DNA of 64,000 nucleotides, from contig CAXEFP010000012.1 of the NCBI GenBank assembly GCA_963995525.1, positions 124,001 through 188,000 of the forward strand, in the 5' to 3' direction. The notes under the pieces were generated by a model. That model had not been told where the DNA came from, did not search any database, and worked only from the letters and a program-made list of their open reading frames with translations. The first letter of the stretch is position 1. Each line of letters begins with the position of its first letter. The position numbers and the translations under genes are program-made. Origin of the DNA: Escarpia spicata (taxonomy: Eukaryota; Annelida; Polychaeta; Sabellida; Siboglinidae). Below are positions 50,851-63,881 of this stretch, in pieces.

Positions 50851-53800
50851 TGGGACATGTTTGTCTCGTGAGTACTGAAGGTACTGCTGCTTTAGACAAG
50901 AAAAAACTTCAAATGGGGATGAGTTTTCATACCTATAACTTACGTAATATGTTCTTGTAACTTACGTGACGGGGATAAAACGGTAACATGCATTCCCATT
51001 TGGGGTTAATCTAGTTATGTGTGTAGCTTGATATCAATCTAGCCTTCGTGAAGATTTGTAACATGCAAAACATATATTTGGGGTAAGACCACATTAAGGA
51101 TCCTTCCGCCGAAAAAAGTGCACTACAAATACCGTTTTGCTGTGATATGCATTAATTTTTTTCGAACATTTTGACATGGGACATGTTTGTCTCGTGAGTA
51201 CTGAATGTACTGCTGCTTTAGATAAGAAAAAACTTCAAATGGGGATTAGTTTTCACACCTATAACTTACGTAATATGTTCTTGTAACTTACGAGACGGAG
51301 ATAGAACGGTAACATGCATTCCCATTTGTGATTAATCTAGTTATGTGTGTAGCTTGATATCAATCTAGCCTTCGTGAAGATTTGTAACATGCATAACATA
51401 TATTTGGGGTAAGACCACATTAAAGATCCTTCCGCCGAAAAAAGTGCACTACAAATACCGTTTTGCTGTGATATGCATTAATTTTTTTCGAACACTTTGA
51501 TATGGGACATGTTTGTCTCGTGAGTACTGAAGGTACTGCTGCTTTAGACAAGAAAAAACTTCAAATGGGGATGAGTTTTCATACCTATAACTTACGTAAT
51601 ATGTTCTTGTAACTTACGTGACGGGGATAAAACGGTAACATGCATTCCCATTTGGGGTTAATCTAGTTATGTGTGTAGCTTGATATCAATCTAGCCTTCG
51701 TGAAGATTTGTAACATGCAAAACATCTATTTGGGGTAAGACCACATTAAGGATCCTTCCGACGAAAAAAGTGCACTACAAATACCGTTTTGCTGTGATAT
51801 GCATTAATTTTTTTCGAACATTTTGACATGGGACATGTTTGTCTCGTGAGTACTGAATGTACTGCTGCTTTAGACAAGATAAAACATCAAATGGGGATGA
51901 GTTTTCACACCTATAACTTACGTAATATGTTCTTGTAACTTACGTGACGGGGATAAAACGGTAACATGCATTCCCATTTGGGGTTAATCTAGTTATGTGT
52001 GTAGCTTGATATCAATCTAGCCTTCGTGAAGATTTGTAACATGCAAAACATCTATTTGGGGTAAGACCACAGTAAGGATCCTTCCGCCGAAAAAAGTGCA
52101 CTACAAATACCGTTTTGCTGTGATATGCATTAATTTTTTTCGAACATTTTGACATGGGACATGTTTGTCTCGTGAGGACTGAATGTACTGCTGCTTTGGA
52201 CAAGATAAAACATCAAATGGGGATAGTTTTCACACCTATAACTTACGTAATATGTTCTTGTAACTTACGTGACGGGGATAAAACGGTAACATGCATTCCC
52301 ATTTGGGGTTAATCTAGTTATGTGTGTAGCTTGATATCAATCTAGTCTTCGTGAAGATTTGTAACATGCAAAACATCTATTTGGGGTAAGACCACATTAA
52401 ATATCCTTCCGCCGAAAAAATTGCATTACAAATACCGTTTTGCTGTGATATGCATTAATTTTTTTCGAACACTTTGATATGGGACATGTTTGTCTCGTGA
52501 GTACTGAAGGTACTGCTGCTTTAGACAAGAAAAAACTTCAAATGGGGATGAGTTTTCATATCTATAACTTACGTAATATGTTCTTGTAACTTACGTGACG
52601 GGGATAAAACGGTAACATGTATTCCCATTTGGGGTTAATCTAGTTATGTGTGTAGCTTGATATCAATCTAGCCTTCGTGAAGATTTGTAACATGCAAAAC
52701 ATCTATTTGGGGTAAGACCACATTAAAGATCCTTCCGCCGAAAAAAGTGCACTACAAATACCGTTTTGCTGTGATATGCATTAATTTTTTTCGAACACTT
52801 TGATATGGGACATGTTTGTCTCGTGAGTACTGAAGGTACTGCTGCTTTAGACAAGAAAAAACTTCAAATGGGGATGAGTTTTCATACCTATAACTTACGT
52901 AATATGTTCTTGTAACTTACGTGACGGGGATAAAACGGTAACATGCATTCCCATTTGGGGTTAATCTAGTTATGTGTGTAGCTTGATATCAATCTAGCCT
53001 TCGTGAAGATTTGTAACATGCAAAACATATATTTGGGGTAAGACCACATTAAGGATCCTTCCGCCGAAAAAAGTGCACTACAAATACCGTTTTGCTGTGA
53101 TATGCATTAATTTTTTTCGAACATTTTGACATGGGACATGTTTGTCTCGTGAGTACTGAATGTACTGCTGCTTTAGATAAGAAAAAACTTCAAATGGGGA
53201 TTAGTTTTCACACCTATAACTTACGTAATATGTTCTTGTAACTTACGAGACGGAGATAGAACGGTAACATGCATTCCCATTTGTGATTAATCTAGTTATG
53301 TGTGTAGCTTGATATCAATCTAGCCTTCGTGAAGATTTGTAACATGCATAACATATATTTGGGGTAAGACCACATTAAAGATCCTTCCGCCGAAAAAAGT
53401 GCACTACAAATACCGTTTTGCTGTGATATGCATTAATTTTTTTCGAACACTTTGACATGGGACATGTTTGTCTCGTGAGTACTGAAGGTACTGCTGCTTT
53501 AGACAAGAAAAAACTTCAAATGGGGATGAGTTTTCATACCTATAACTTACGTAATATGTTCTTGTAACTTACGTGACGGGGATAAAACGGTAACATGCAT
53601 TCCCATTTGGGGTTAATCTAGTTATGTGTGTAGCTTGATATCAATCTAGTCTTCGTGAAGATTTGTAACATGCAAAACATCTATTTGGGGTAAGACCACA
53701 TTAAATATCCTTCCGCCGAAAAAATTGCATTACAAATACCGTTTTGCTGTGATATGCATTAATTTTTTTCGAACACTTTGATATGGGACATGTTTGTCTC

Positions 53801-56800
53801 GTGAGTACTGAAGGTACTGCTGCTTTAGACAAGAAAAAACTTCAAATGGGGATGAGTTTTCATATCTATAACTTACGTAATATGTTCTTGTAACTTACGT
53901 GACGGGGATAAAACGGTAACATGTATTCCCATTTGGGGTTAATCTAGTTATGTGTGTAGCTTGATATCAATCTAGCTTTCGTGAAGATTTGTAACATGCA
54001 AAACATCTATTTCGGGTAAGACCACATTAAGGATCCTTCCGACGAAAAAAGTGCACTACAAATACCGTTTTGCTGTGATATGCATTAATTTTTTTCGAAC
54101 ATTTTGACATGGGACATGTTTGTCTCGTGAGTACTGAATGTACTGCTGCTTTAGACAAGATAAAACATCAAATGGGGATGAGATTTCACACCTATAACTT
54201 ACGTAATATGTTCTTGTAACTTACGTGACGGGGATAAAACGGTAACATGCATTCCCATTTGGGGTTAATCTAGTTATATGTGTAGCTTGATATCAATCTA
54301 GCCTTCGTGAAGATTTGTAACATGCAAAACATCTATTTGGGGTAAGACCACAGTAAGGATCCTTCCGCCGAAAAAAGTGCACTACAAATACCGTTTTGCT
54401 GTGATATGCATTAATTTTTTTCGAACATTTTGACATGGGACATGTTTGTCTCGTGAGTACTGAATGTACTGCTGCTTTGGACAAGATAAAACATCAAATG
54501 GGGATAGTTTTCACACCTATAACTTACGTAATATGTTCTTGTAACTTACGTGACGGGGATAAAACGGTAACATGCATTCCCATTTGGGGTTAATCTAGTT
54601 ATGTGTGTAGCTTGATATCAATCTAGTCTTCGTGAAGATTTGTAACATGCAAAACATCTATTTGGGGTAAGACCACATTAAATATCCTTCCGCCGAAAAA
54701 ATTGCATTACAAATACCGTTTTGCTGTGATATGCATTAATTTTTTTCGAACACTTTGATATGGGACATGTTTGTCTCGTGAGTACTGAAGGTACTGCTGC
54801 TTTAGACAAGAAAAAACTTCAAATGGGGATGAGTTTTCATATCTATAACTTACGTAATATGTTCTTGTAACTTACGTGACGGGGATAAAACGGTAACATG
54901 TATTCCCATTTGGGGTTAATCTAGTTATGTGTGTAGCTTGATATCAATCTAGCCTTCGTGAAGATTTGTAACATGCAAAACATCTATTTGGGGTAAGACC
55001 ACATTAAAGATCCTTCCGCCGAAAAAAGTGCACTACAAATACCGTTTTGCTGTGATATGCATTAATTTTTTTCGAACACTTTGATATGGGACATGTTTGT
55101 CTCGTGAGTACTGAAGGTACTGCTGCTTTAGACAAGAAAAAACTTCAAATGGGGATGAGTTTTCATACCTATAACTTACGTAATATGTTCTTGTAACTTA
55201 CGTGACGGGGATAAAACGGTAACATGCATTCCCATTTGGGGTTAATCTAGTTATGTGTGTAGCTTGATATCAATCTAGCCTTCGTGAAGATTTGTAACAT
55301 GCAAAACATATATTTGGGGTAAGACCACATTAAGGATCCTTCCGCCGAAAAAAGTGCACTACAAATACCGTTTTGCTGTGATATGCATTAATTTTTTTCG
55401 AACATTTTGACATGGGACATGTTTGTCTCGTGAGTACTGAATGTACTGCTGCTTTAGATAAGAAAAAACTTCAAATGGGGATTAGTTTTCACACCTATAA
55501 CTTACGTAATATGTTCTTGTAACTTACGAGACGGAGATAGAACGGTAACATGCATTCCCATTTGTGATTAATCTAGTTATGTGTGTAGCTTGATATCAAT
55601 CTAGCCTTCGTGAAGATTTGTAACATGCATAACATATATTTGGGGTAAGACCACATTAAAGATCCTTCCGCCGAAAAAAGTGCACTACAAATACCGTTTT
55701 GCTGTGATATGCATTAATTTTTTTCGAACACTTTGATATGGGACATGTTTGTCTCGTGAGTACTGAAGGTACTGCTGCTTTAGACAAGAAAAAACTTCAA
55801 ATGGGGATGAGTTTTCATACCTATAACTTACGTAATATGTTCTTGTAACTTACGTGACGGGGATAAAACGGTAACATGCATTCCCATTTGGGGTTAATCT
55901 AGTTATGTGTGTAGCTTGATATCAATCTAGCCTTCGTGAAGATTTGTAACATGCAAAACATCTATTTGGGGTAAGACCACATTAAGGATCCTTCCGACGA
56001 AAAAAGTGCACTACAAATACCGTTTTGCTGTGATATGCATTAATTTTTTTCGAACATTTTGACATGGGACATGTTTGTCTCGTGAGTACTGAATGTACTG
56101 CTGCTTTAGACAAGATAAAACATCAAATGGGGATGAGTTTTCACACCTATAACTTACGTAATATGTTCTTGTAACTTACGTGACGGGGATAAAACGGTAA
56201 CATGCATTCCCATTTGGGGTTAATCTAGTTATGTGTGTAGCTTGATATCAATCTAGCCTTCGTGAAGATTTGTAACATGCAAAACATCTATTTGGGGTAA
56301 GACCACAGTAAGGATCCTTCCGCCGAAAAAAGTGCACTACAAATACCGTTTTGCTGTGATATGCATTAATTTTTTTCGAACATTTTGACATGGGACATGT
56401 TTGTCTCGTGAGTACTGAATGTACTGCTGCTTTGGACAAGATAAAACATCAAATGGGGATAGTTTTCACACCTATAACTTACGTAATATGTTCTTGTAAC
56501 TTACGTGACGGGGATAAAACGGTAACATGCATTCCCATTTGGGGTTAATCTAGTTATGTGTGTAGCTTGATATCAATCTAGTCTTCGTGAAGATTTGTAA
56601 CATGCAAAACATCTATTTGGGGTAAGACCACATTAAATATCCTTCCGCCGAAAAAATTGCATTACAAATACCGTTTTGCTGTGATATGCATTAATTTTTT
56701 TCGAACACTTTGATATGGGACATGTTTGTCTCGTGAGTACTGAAGGTACTGCTGCTTTAGACAAGAAAAAACTTCAAATGGGGATGAGTTTTCATATCTA

Positions 56801-57041
56801 TAACTTACGTAATATGTTCTTGTAACTTACGTGACGGGGATAAAACGGTAACATGTATTCCCATTTGGGGTTAATCTAGTTATGTGTGTAGCTTGATATC
56901 AATCTAGCCTTCGTGAAGATTTGTAACATGCAAAACATCTATTTGGGGTAAGACCACATTAAGGATCCTTCCGCCGAAAAAAGTGCACTACAAATACCGT
57001 TTTGCTGTGATATGCATTAATTGTTTTCGAACATTTTGACA
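50851..57041. repeat. 6-mer HOR in 6-, 7- and 6-monomer versions
   Basis: Units are 50851-52805 (1955 bp), 52806-55086 (2281 bp) and 55087-57041 (1955 bp). The order is C, B (GCATAACATATATT), C (CCGACGAAA), A, X1 (CTTTGGACAAG), X2. In the middle unit the third monomer (53458) is a C-left, X1-right hybrid followed by an extra X2-like monomer (53784) that carries the CCGACGAAA marker and private TAGCTTTCG and ATTTCGGG. Confidence 0.9.
53458..53783. repeat. Hybrid monomer, C left and X1 right
   Basis: GAAGGTAC and TTCATACC mark the left as type C, while TAGTCTTCG (about 53648), AAATATCC and ATTGCATTAC mark the right as X1. The 1 bp deletion of X1 is absent because the switch lies downstream of it, between about 53536 and 53648. 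It accounts for the extra monomer of the middle 6/7-mer unit. Confidence 0.78.
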
Positions 57042-60000
57042 TGGGACATGTTTGTCTCGTGAGTACTGAATGTACTGCTGCTTTAGACAAGATAAAACAT
57101 CAAATGGGGATGAGTTTTCACACCTATAACTTACGTAATATGTTCTTGTAACTTACGTGACGGGGATAAAACGGTAACATGCATTCCCATTTGGGGTTAA
57201 TCTAGTTATGTGTGTAGCTTGATATCAATCTAGCCTTCGTGAAGATTTGTAACATGCAAAACATCTATTTGGGGTAAGACCACAGTAAGGATCCTTCCGC
57301 CGAAAAAAGTGCACTACAAATACCGTTTTGCTGTGATATGCATTAATTTTTTTCGAACATTTTGACATGGGACATGTTTGTCTCGTCAGTACTGAATGTA
57401 CTGCTGCTTTAGACAAGATAAAACATCAAATGGGGATAGTTTTCACACCTATAACTTACGTAATATGTTCTTGTAACTTACGTGACGGGGATAAAACGGT
57501 AACATGCATTCCCATTTGGGGTTAATCTAGTTATGTGTGTAGCTTGATATCAATCTAGTCTTCGTGAAGATTTGTAACATGCAAAACATCTATTTGGGGT
57601 AAGACCACATTAAATATCCTTCCGCCGAAAAAATTGCATTACAAATACCGTTTTGCTGTGATATGCATTAATTTTTTTCGAACACTTTGATATGGGACAT
57701 GTTTGTCTCGTGAGTACTGAAGGTACTGCTGCTTTAGACAAGAAAAAACTTCAAATGGGGATGAGTTTTCATATCTATAACTTACGTAATATGTTCTTGT
57801 AACTTACGTGACGGGGATAAAACGGTAACATGTATTCCCATTTGGGGTTAATCTAGTTATGTGTGTAGCTTGATATCAATCTAGCCTTCGTGAAGATTTG
57901 TAACATGCAAAACATCTATTTGGGGTAAGACCACATTAAGGATCCTTCCGCCGAAAAAAGTGCACTACAAATACCGTTTTGCTGTGATATGCATTAATTG
58001 TTTTCGAAAATTTTGACATGGGACATGTTTGTCTCGTGAGTACTGAATGTACTGCTGCTTTAGACAAGATAAAACATCAAATGGGGATGAGTTTTCACAC
58101 CTATAACTTACGTAATATGTTCTGTAACTTACGTGACGGGGATAAAACGGTAACATGCATTCCCATTTGGGGTTAATCTAGTTATGTGTGTAGCTTGATA
58201 TCAATCTAGCCTTCGTGAAGATTTGTAACATGCATAACATCTATTTGGGGTAAGACCACATTAAAGATCCTTCCGCCGAATAAAGTGCACTACAAATACC
58301 GTTTTGCTGTGATATGCATTAATTTTTTTCGAACACTTTGATATGGGACATGTTTGTCTCGTGAGTACTGAAGGTACTGCTGCTTTAGACAAGAAAAAAC
58401 TTCAAATGGGGATGAGTTTTCATACCTATAACTTACGTAATATGTTCTTGTAACTTATGTGACGGGGATAAAACGGTAACATGCATTCCCATTTGGGGTT
58501 AATCTAGTTATGTGTGTAGCTTGATATCAATCTAGCCTTCGTGAAGATTTGTAACATGCAAAACATATATTTGGGGTAAGACCACATTAAGGATCCTTCC
58601 GCCGAAAAAAGTGCACTACAAATACCGTTTTGCTGTGATATGCATTAATTTTTTTCGAACATTTTGACATGGGACATGTTTGTCTCGTGAGTACTGAATG
58701 TACTGCTGCTTTAGACAAGATAAAACATCAAATGGGGATGAGTTTTCACACCTATAACTTACGTAATATGTTCTTGTAACTTACGTGACGGGGATAAAAC
58801 GGTAACATGCATTCCCATTTGGGGTTAATCTAGTTATGTGTGTAGCTTGATATCAATCTAGTCTTCGTGAAGATTTGTAACATGCAAAACATCTATTTGG
58901 GGTAAGACCACATTAAATATCCTTCCGCCGAAAAAATTGCATTACAAATACCGTTTTGCTGTGATATGCATTAATTTTTTTCGAACACTTTGATATGGGA
59001 CATGTTTGTCTCGTGAGTACTGAAGGTACTGCTGCTTTAGACAAGAAAAAACTTCAAATGGGGATGAGTTTTCATATCTATAACTTACGTAATATGTTCT
59101 TGTAACTTACGTGACGGGGATAAAACGGTAACATGTATTCCCATTTGGGGTTAATCTAGTTATGTGTGTAGCTTGATATCAATCTAGCCTTCGTGAAGAT
59201 TTGTAACATGCAAAACATCTATTTGGGGTAAGACCACATTAAGGATCCTTCCGCCGAAAAAAGTGCACTACAAATACCGTTTTGCTGTGATATGCATTAA
59301 TTGTTTTCGAACATTTTGACATGGGACATGTTTGTCTCGTGAGTACTGAATGTACTGCTGCTTTAGACAAGATAAAACATCAAATGGGGATGAGTTTTCA
59401 CACCTATAACTTACGTAATATGTTCTTGTAACTTACGTGACGGGGATAAAACGGTAACATGCATTCCCATTTGGGGTTAATCTAGTTATGTGTGTAGCTT
59501 GATATCAATCTAGCCTTCGTGAAGATTTGTAACATGCAAAACATCTATTTGGGGTAAGACCACAGTAAGGATCCTTCCGCCGAAAAAAGTGCACTACAAA
59601 TACCGTTTTGCTGTGATATGCATTAATTTTTTTCGAACATTTTGACATGGGACATGTTTGTCTCGTCAGTACTGAATGTACTGCTGCTTTAGACAAGATA
59701 AAACATCAAATGGGGATAGTTTTCACACCTATAACTTACGTAATATGTTCTTGTAACTTACGTGACGGGGATAAAACGGTAACATGCATTCCCATTTGGG
59801 GTTAATCTAGTTATGTGTGTAGCTTGATATCAATCTAGTCTTCGTGAAGATTTGTAACATGCAAAACATCTATTTGGGGTAAGACCACATTAAATATCCT
59901 TCCGCCGAAAAAATTGCATTACAAATACCGTTTTGCTGTGATATGCATTAATTTTTTTCGAACACTTTGATATGGGACATGTTTGTCTCGTGAGTACTGA

Positions 60001-61140
60001 AGGTACTGCTGCTTTAGACAAGAAAAAACTTCAAATGGGGATGAGTTTTCATATCTATAACTTACGTAATATGTTCTTGTAACTTACGTGACGGGGATAA
60101 AACGGTAACATGTATTCCCATTTGGGGTTAATCTAGTTATGTGTGTAGCTTGATATCAATCTAGCCTTCGTGAAGATTTGTAACATGCAAAACATCTATT
60201 TGGGGTAAGACCACATTAAGGATCCTTCCGCCGAAAAAAGTGCACTACAAATACCGTTTTGCTGTGATATGCATTAATTGTTTTCGAAAATTTTGACATG
60301 GGACATGTTTGTCTCGTGAGTACTGAATGTACTGCTGCTTTAGACAAGATAAAACATCAAATGGGGATGAGTTTTCACACCTATAACTTACGTAATATGT
60401 TCTGTAACTTACGTGACGGGGATAAAACGGTAACATGCATTCCCATTTGGGGTTAATCTAGTTATGTGTGTAGCTTGATATCAATCTAGCCTTCGTGAAG
60501 ATTTGTAACATGCATAACATCTATTTGGGGTAAGACCACATTAAAGATCCTTCCGCCGAATAAAGTGCACTACAAATACCGTTTTGCTGTGATATGCATT
60601 AATTTTTTTCGAACACTTTGATATGGGACATGTTTGTCTCGTGAGTACTGAAGGTACTGCTGCTTTAGACAAGAAAAAACTTCAAATGGGGATGAGTTTT
60701 CATACCTATAACTTACGTAATATGTTCTTGTAACTTATGTGACGGGGATAAAACGGTAACATGCATTCCCATTTGGGGTTAATCTAGTTATGTGTGTAGC
60801 TTGATATCAATCTAGCCTTCGTGAAGATTTGTAACATGCAAAACATATATTTGGGGTAAGACCACATTAAGGATCCTTCCGCCGAAAAAAGTGCACTACA
60901 AATACCGTTTTGCTGTGATATGCATTAATTTTTTTCGAACATTTTGACATGGGACATGTTTGTCTCGTGAGTACTGAATGTACTGCTGCTTTAGACAAGA
61001 TAAAACATCAAATGGGGATGAGTTTTCACACCTATAACTTACGTAATATGTTCTTGTAACTTACGTGACGGGGATAAAACGGTAACATGCATTCCCATTT
61101 GGGGTTAATCTAGTTATGTGTGTAGCTTGATATCAATCTA
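56461..61140. repeat. Tandem 2280 bp (7-monomer) duplication with no difference seen
   Basis: Reading line by line, 56461-58860 equals 58741-61140 with no mismatch noticed. The period is 2280 bp, which is seven monomers less two single-base deletions. Rare private markers are copied exactly: GTCAGTACTG (57368 and 59648 copies), GTTCTGTAAC (58019 and 60299 copies), CGAATAAAGTG, CGAAAATTTT and AACTTATGTG. Identity breaks at 56460 on the left (GGGATAG against GGGATGAG) and at 61142 on the right (AGCC against AGTC). This is the most recent event visible in the window. Confidence 0.93.
58670..58995. repeat. Hybrid monomer at the junction of the 2280 bp duplication
   Basis: Left part is type A with the intact GGGGATGAG; right part has the X1 markers TAGTCTTCG, AAATATCC and ATTGCATTAC. 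It joins the left of an A monomer (like 60950) to the right of an X1 monomer (like 56391). The exchange point lies between about 58741 and 58861. This is what an in-register unequal crossover between those two monomers would leave. Confidence 0.85.
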
Positions 61141-63881
61141 GCCTTCGTGAAGATTTGTAACATGCAAAACATATATTTGGGGTAAGGCCACATTAAGGAT
61201 CCTTCCGCCGAAAAAAGTGCACTACAAATACCGTTTTGCTGTGATATGCATTAATTTTTTTCGAACATTTTGACATGGGACATGTTTGTCTCGTGAGAAC
61301 TGAATGTACTGCTGCTTTAGACAAGATAAAACATCAAATGGGGATGAGTTTTCACACCTATAACTTACGTAATATGTTCTTGTAACTTACGTGACGGGGA
61401 TAAAACGGTAACATGCATTCCCATTTGGGGTTAATCTAGTTATGTGTGTAGCTTGATATCAATCTAGCCTTCGTGAAGATTTGTAACATGCAAAACATCT
61501 ATTTGGGGTAAGACCACAGTAAGGATCCTTCCGCCGAAAAAAGTGCACTACAAATACAGTTTTGCTGTGATATGCATTAATTTTTTTCGAACATTTTGAC
61601 ATGGGACATGTTTGTCTCGTGAGTACTGAATGTACTGCTGCTTTAGACAAGATAAAACATCAAATGGGGATAGTTTTCACACCTATAACTTACGTAATAT
61701 GTTCTTGTAACTTACGTGACGGGGATAAAACGGTAACATGCATTCCCATTTGGGGTTAATCTAGTTATGTGTGTAGCTTGATATCAATCTAGTCTTCGTG
61801 AAGATTTGTAACATGCAAAACATCTATTTGGGGTAAGACCACATTAAATATCCTTCCGCCGAAAAAATTGCATTACAAATACCGTTTTGCTGTGATAAAC
61901 ATTAATTTTTTTCGAACACTTTGATATGGGACATGTTTGTCTCGTGAGTACTGAAGGTACTGCTGCTTTAGACAAGAAAAAACTTCAAATGGGGATGAGT
62001 TTTCATATCTATAACTTACGTAATATGTTCTTGTAACTTACGTGACGGGGATAAAACGGTAACATGTATTCCCATTTGGGGTTAATCTAGTTATGTGTGT
62101 AGCTTGATATCAATCTAGCCTTCGTGAAGATTTGTAACATGCAAAACATCTATTTGGGGTAAGACCACATTAAGGATCCTTCCGCCGAAAAAAGTGCACT
62201 ACAAATACCGTTTTGCAGTGATATGCATTAATTGTTTTCGAACATTTTGACATGGGACATGTTTGTCTCGTGAGTACTGAATGTACTGCTGCTTTAGACA
62301 AGATAAAACATCAAATGGGGATGAGTTTTCACACCTATAACTTACGTAATATGTTCTTGTAACTTACGTGACGGGGATAAAACGGTAACATGCATTCCCA
62401 TTTGGGGTTAATCTAGTTATGTGTGTAGCTTGATATCAATCTAGCCTTCGTGAAGATTTGTAACATGCAAAACATCTATTTGGGGTAAGACCACAGTAAG
62501 GATCCTTCCGCCGAAAAAAGTGCACTACAAATACCGTTTTGCTGTGATATGCATTAATTGTTTTCGAACATTTTGACATGGGACATGTTTGTCTCGTGAG
62601 TACTGAATGTACTGCTGCTTTAGACAAGATAAAACATCAAATGGGGATAGTTTTCACACCTATAACTTACGTAATATGTTCTTGTAACTTACGTGACGGG
62701 GATAAAACGGTAACATGCATTCCCATTTGGGGTTAATCTAGTTATGTGTGTAGCTTGATATCAATCTAGTCTTCGTGAAGATTTGTAACATGCAAAACAT
62801 CTATTTGGGGTAAGACCACATTAAATATCCTTCCGCCGAAAAAATTGCATTACAAATACCGTTTTGCTGTGATATGCATTAATTTTTTTCGAACACTTTG
62901 ATATGGGACATGTTTGTCTCGTGAGTACTGAAGGTACTGCTGCTTTAGAGAAGAAAAAACTTCAAATGGGGATGAGTTTTCATATCTATAACTTACGTAA
63001 TATGTTCTTGTAACTTACGTGACGGGGATAAAACGGTAAAATGTATTCCCATTTGGGGTTAATCTAGTTATGTGTGTAGCTTGATATCAATCTAGCCTTC
63101 GTGAAGATTTGTAACATGCAAAACATCTATTTGGGGTAAGACCACATTAAGGATCCTTCCGCCAAAAAAAGTGCATTACAAATACCGTTTTGCTGTGATA
63201 TGCATTAATTGTTTTCGAACATTTTGACATGGGACATGTTTGTCTCGTGAGTACTGAATGTACTGCTGCTTTAGACAAGATAAAACATCAAATGGGGATG
63301 AGTTTTCACACCTATAACTTACGTAATATGTTCTTGTAACTTACATGACGGGGATAAAACGGTAACATGCATTCCCATTTGGGGTTAATCTAGTTATGTG
63401 TGTAGCTTGATATCAATCTAGCCTTCGTGAAGATTTGTAACATGCAAAACATCTATTTGGGGTAAGACCACATTAAGGATCCTTCCGCCGAAAAAAGTGC
63501 ACTACAAATACCGTTTTGCTGTGATATGCATTAATTGTTTTCGAACATTTTGACATGGGACATGTTTGTCTCGTGAGTACTGAATGTACTGCTACTTTAG
63601 ACAAGATAAAACATCAAATGGGGATGAGTTTTCACACCTATAACTTACGTAATATGTTCTTGTAACTTACGTGACGGGGATAAAACGGTAACATGCATTC
63701 CCATTTGGGGTTAATCTAGTTATGTGTGTAGCTTGATATCAATCTAGCCTTCGTGAAGATTTGTAACATGCAAAACATCTATTTGGGGTAAGACCACAGT
63801 AAGGATCCTTCCGCCGAAAAAAGTGCACTACAAATACCGTTTTGCTGTGATATGCATTAATTTTTTTCGAACATTTTGACA
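61141..63881. repeat. Right-end segment with A-X1-X2 trimers
   Basis: After the end of the 2280 bp duplication come A (61276), X1 (61602), X2 (61927), A (62253), X1 (62579), X2 (62904), A (63230), A (63556). The two trimers are 977 bp apart. Private changes include GTGAGAACTG near 61297, AATACAG near 61556, GATAAACATT near 61895, TTAGAGAAG near 62946, GGTAAAATG near 63037 and CCGCCAAAA near 63163, so these copies are less freshly homogenised than those just to the left. Confidence 0.85.

Noticed and set aside
57965..58156. Another 63-codon minus-strand frame, repeated at 60245-60436
   Set aside because: It exists only because the one-base deletion GTTCTGTAAC shifts frame, and the second instance is part of the exact 2280 bp duplication. 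Not a gene.
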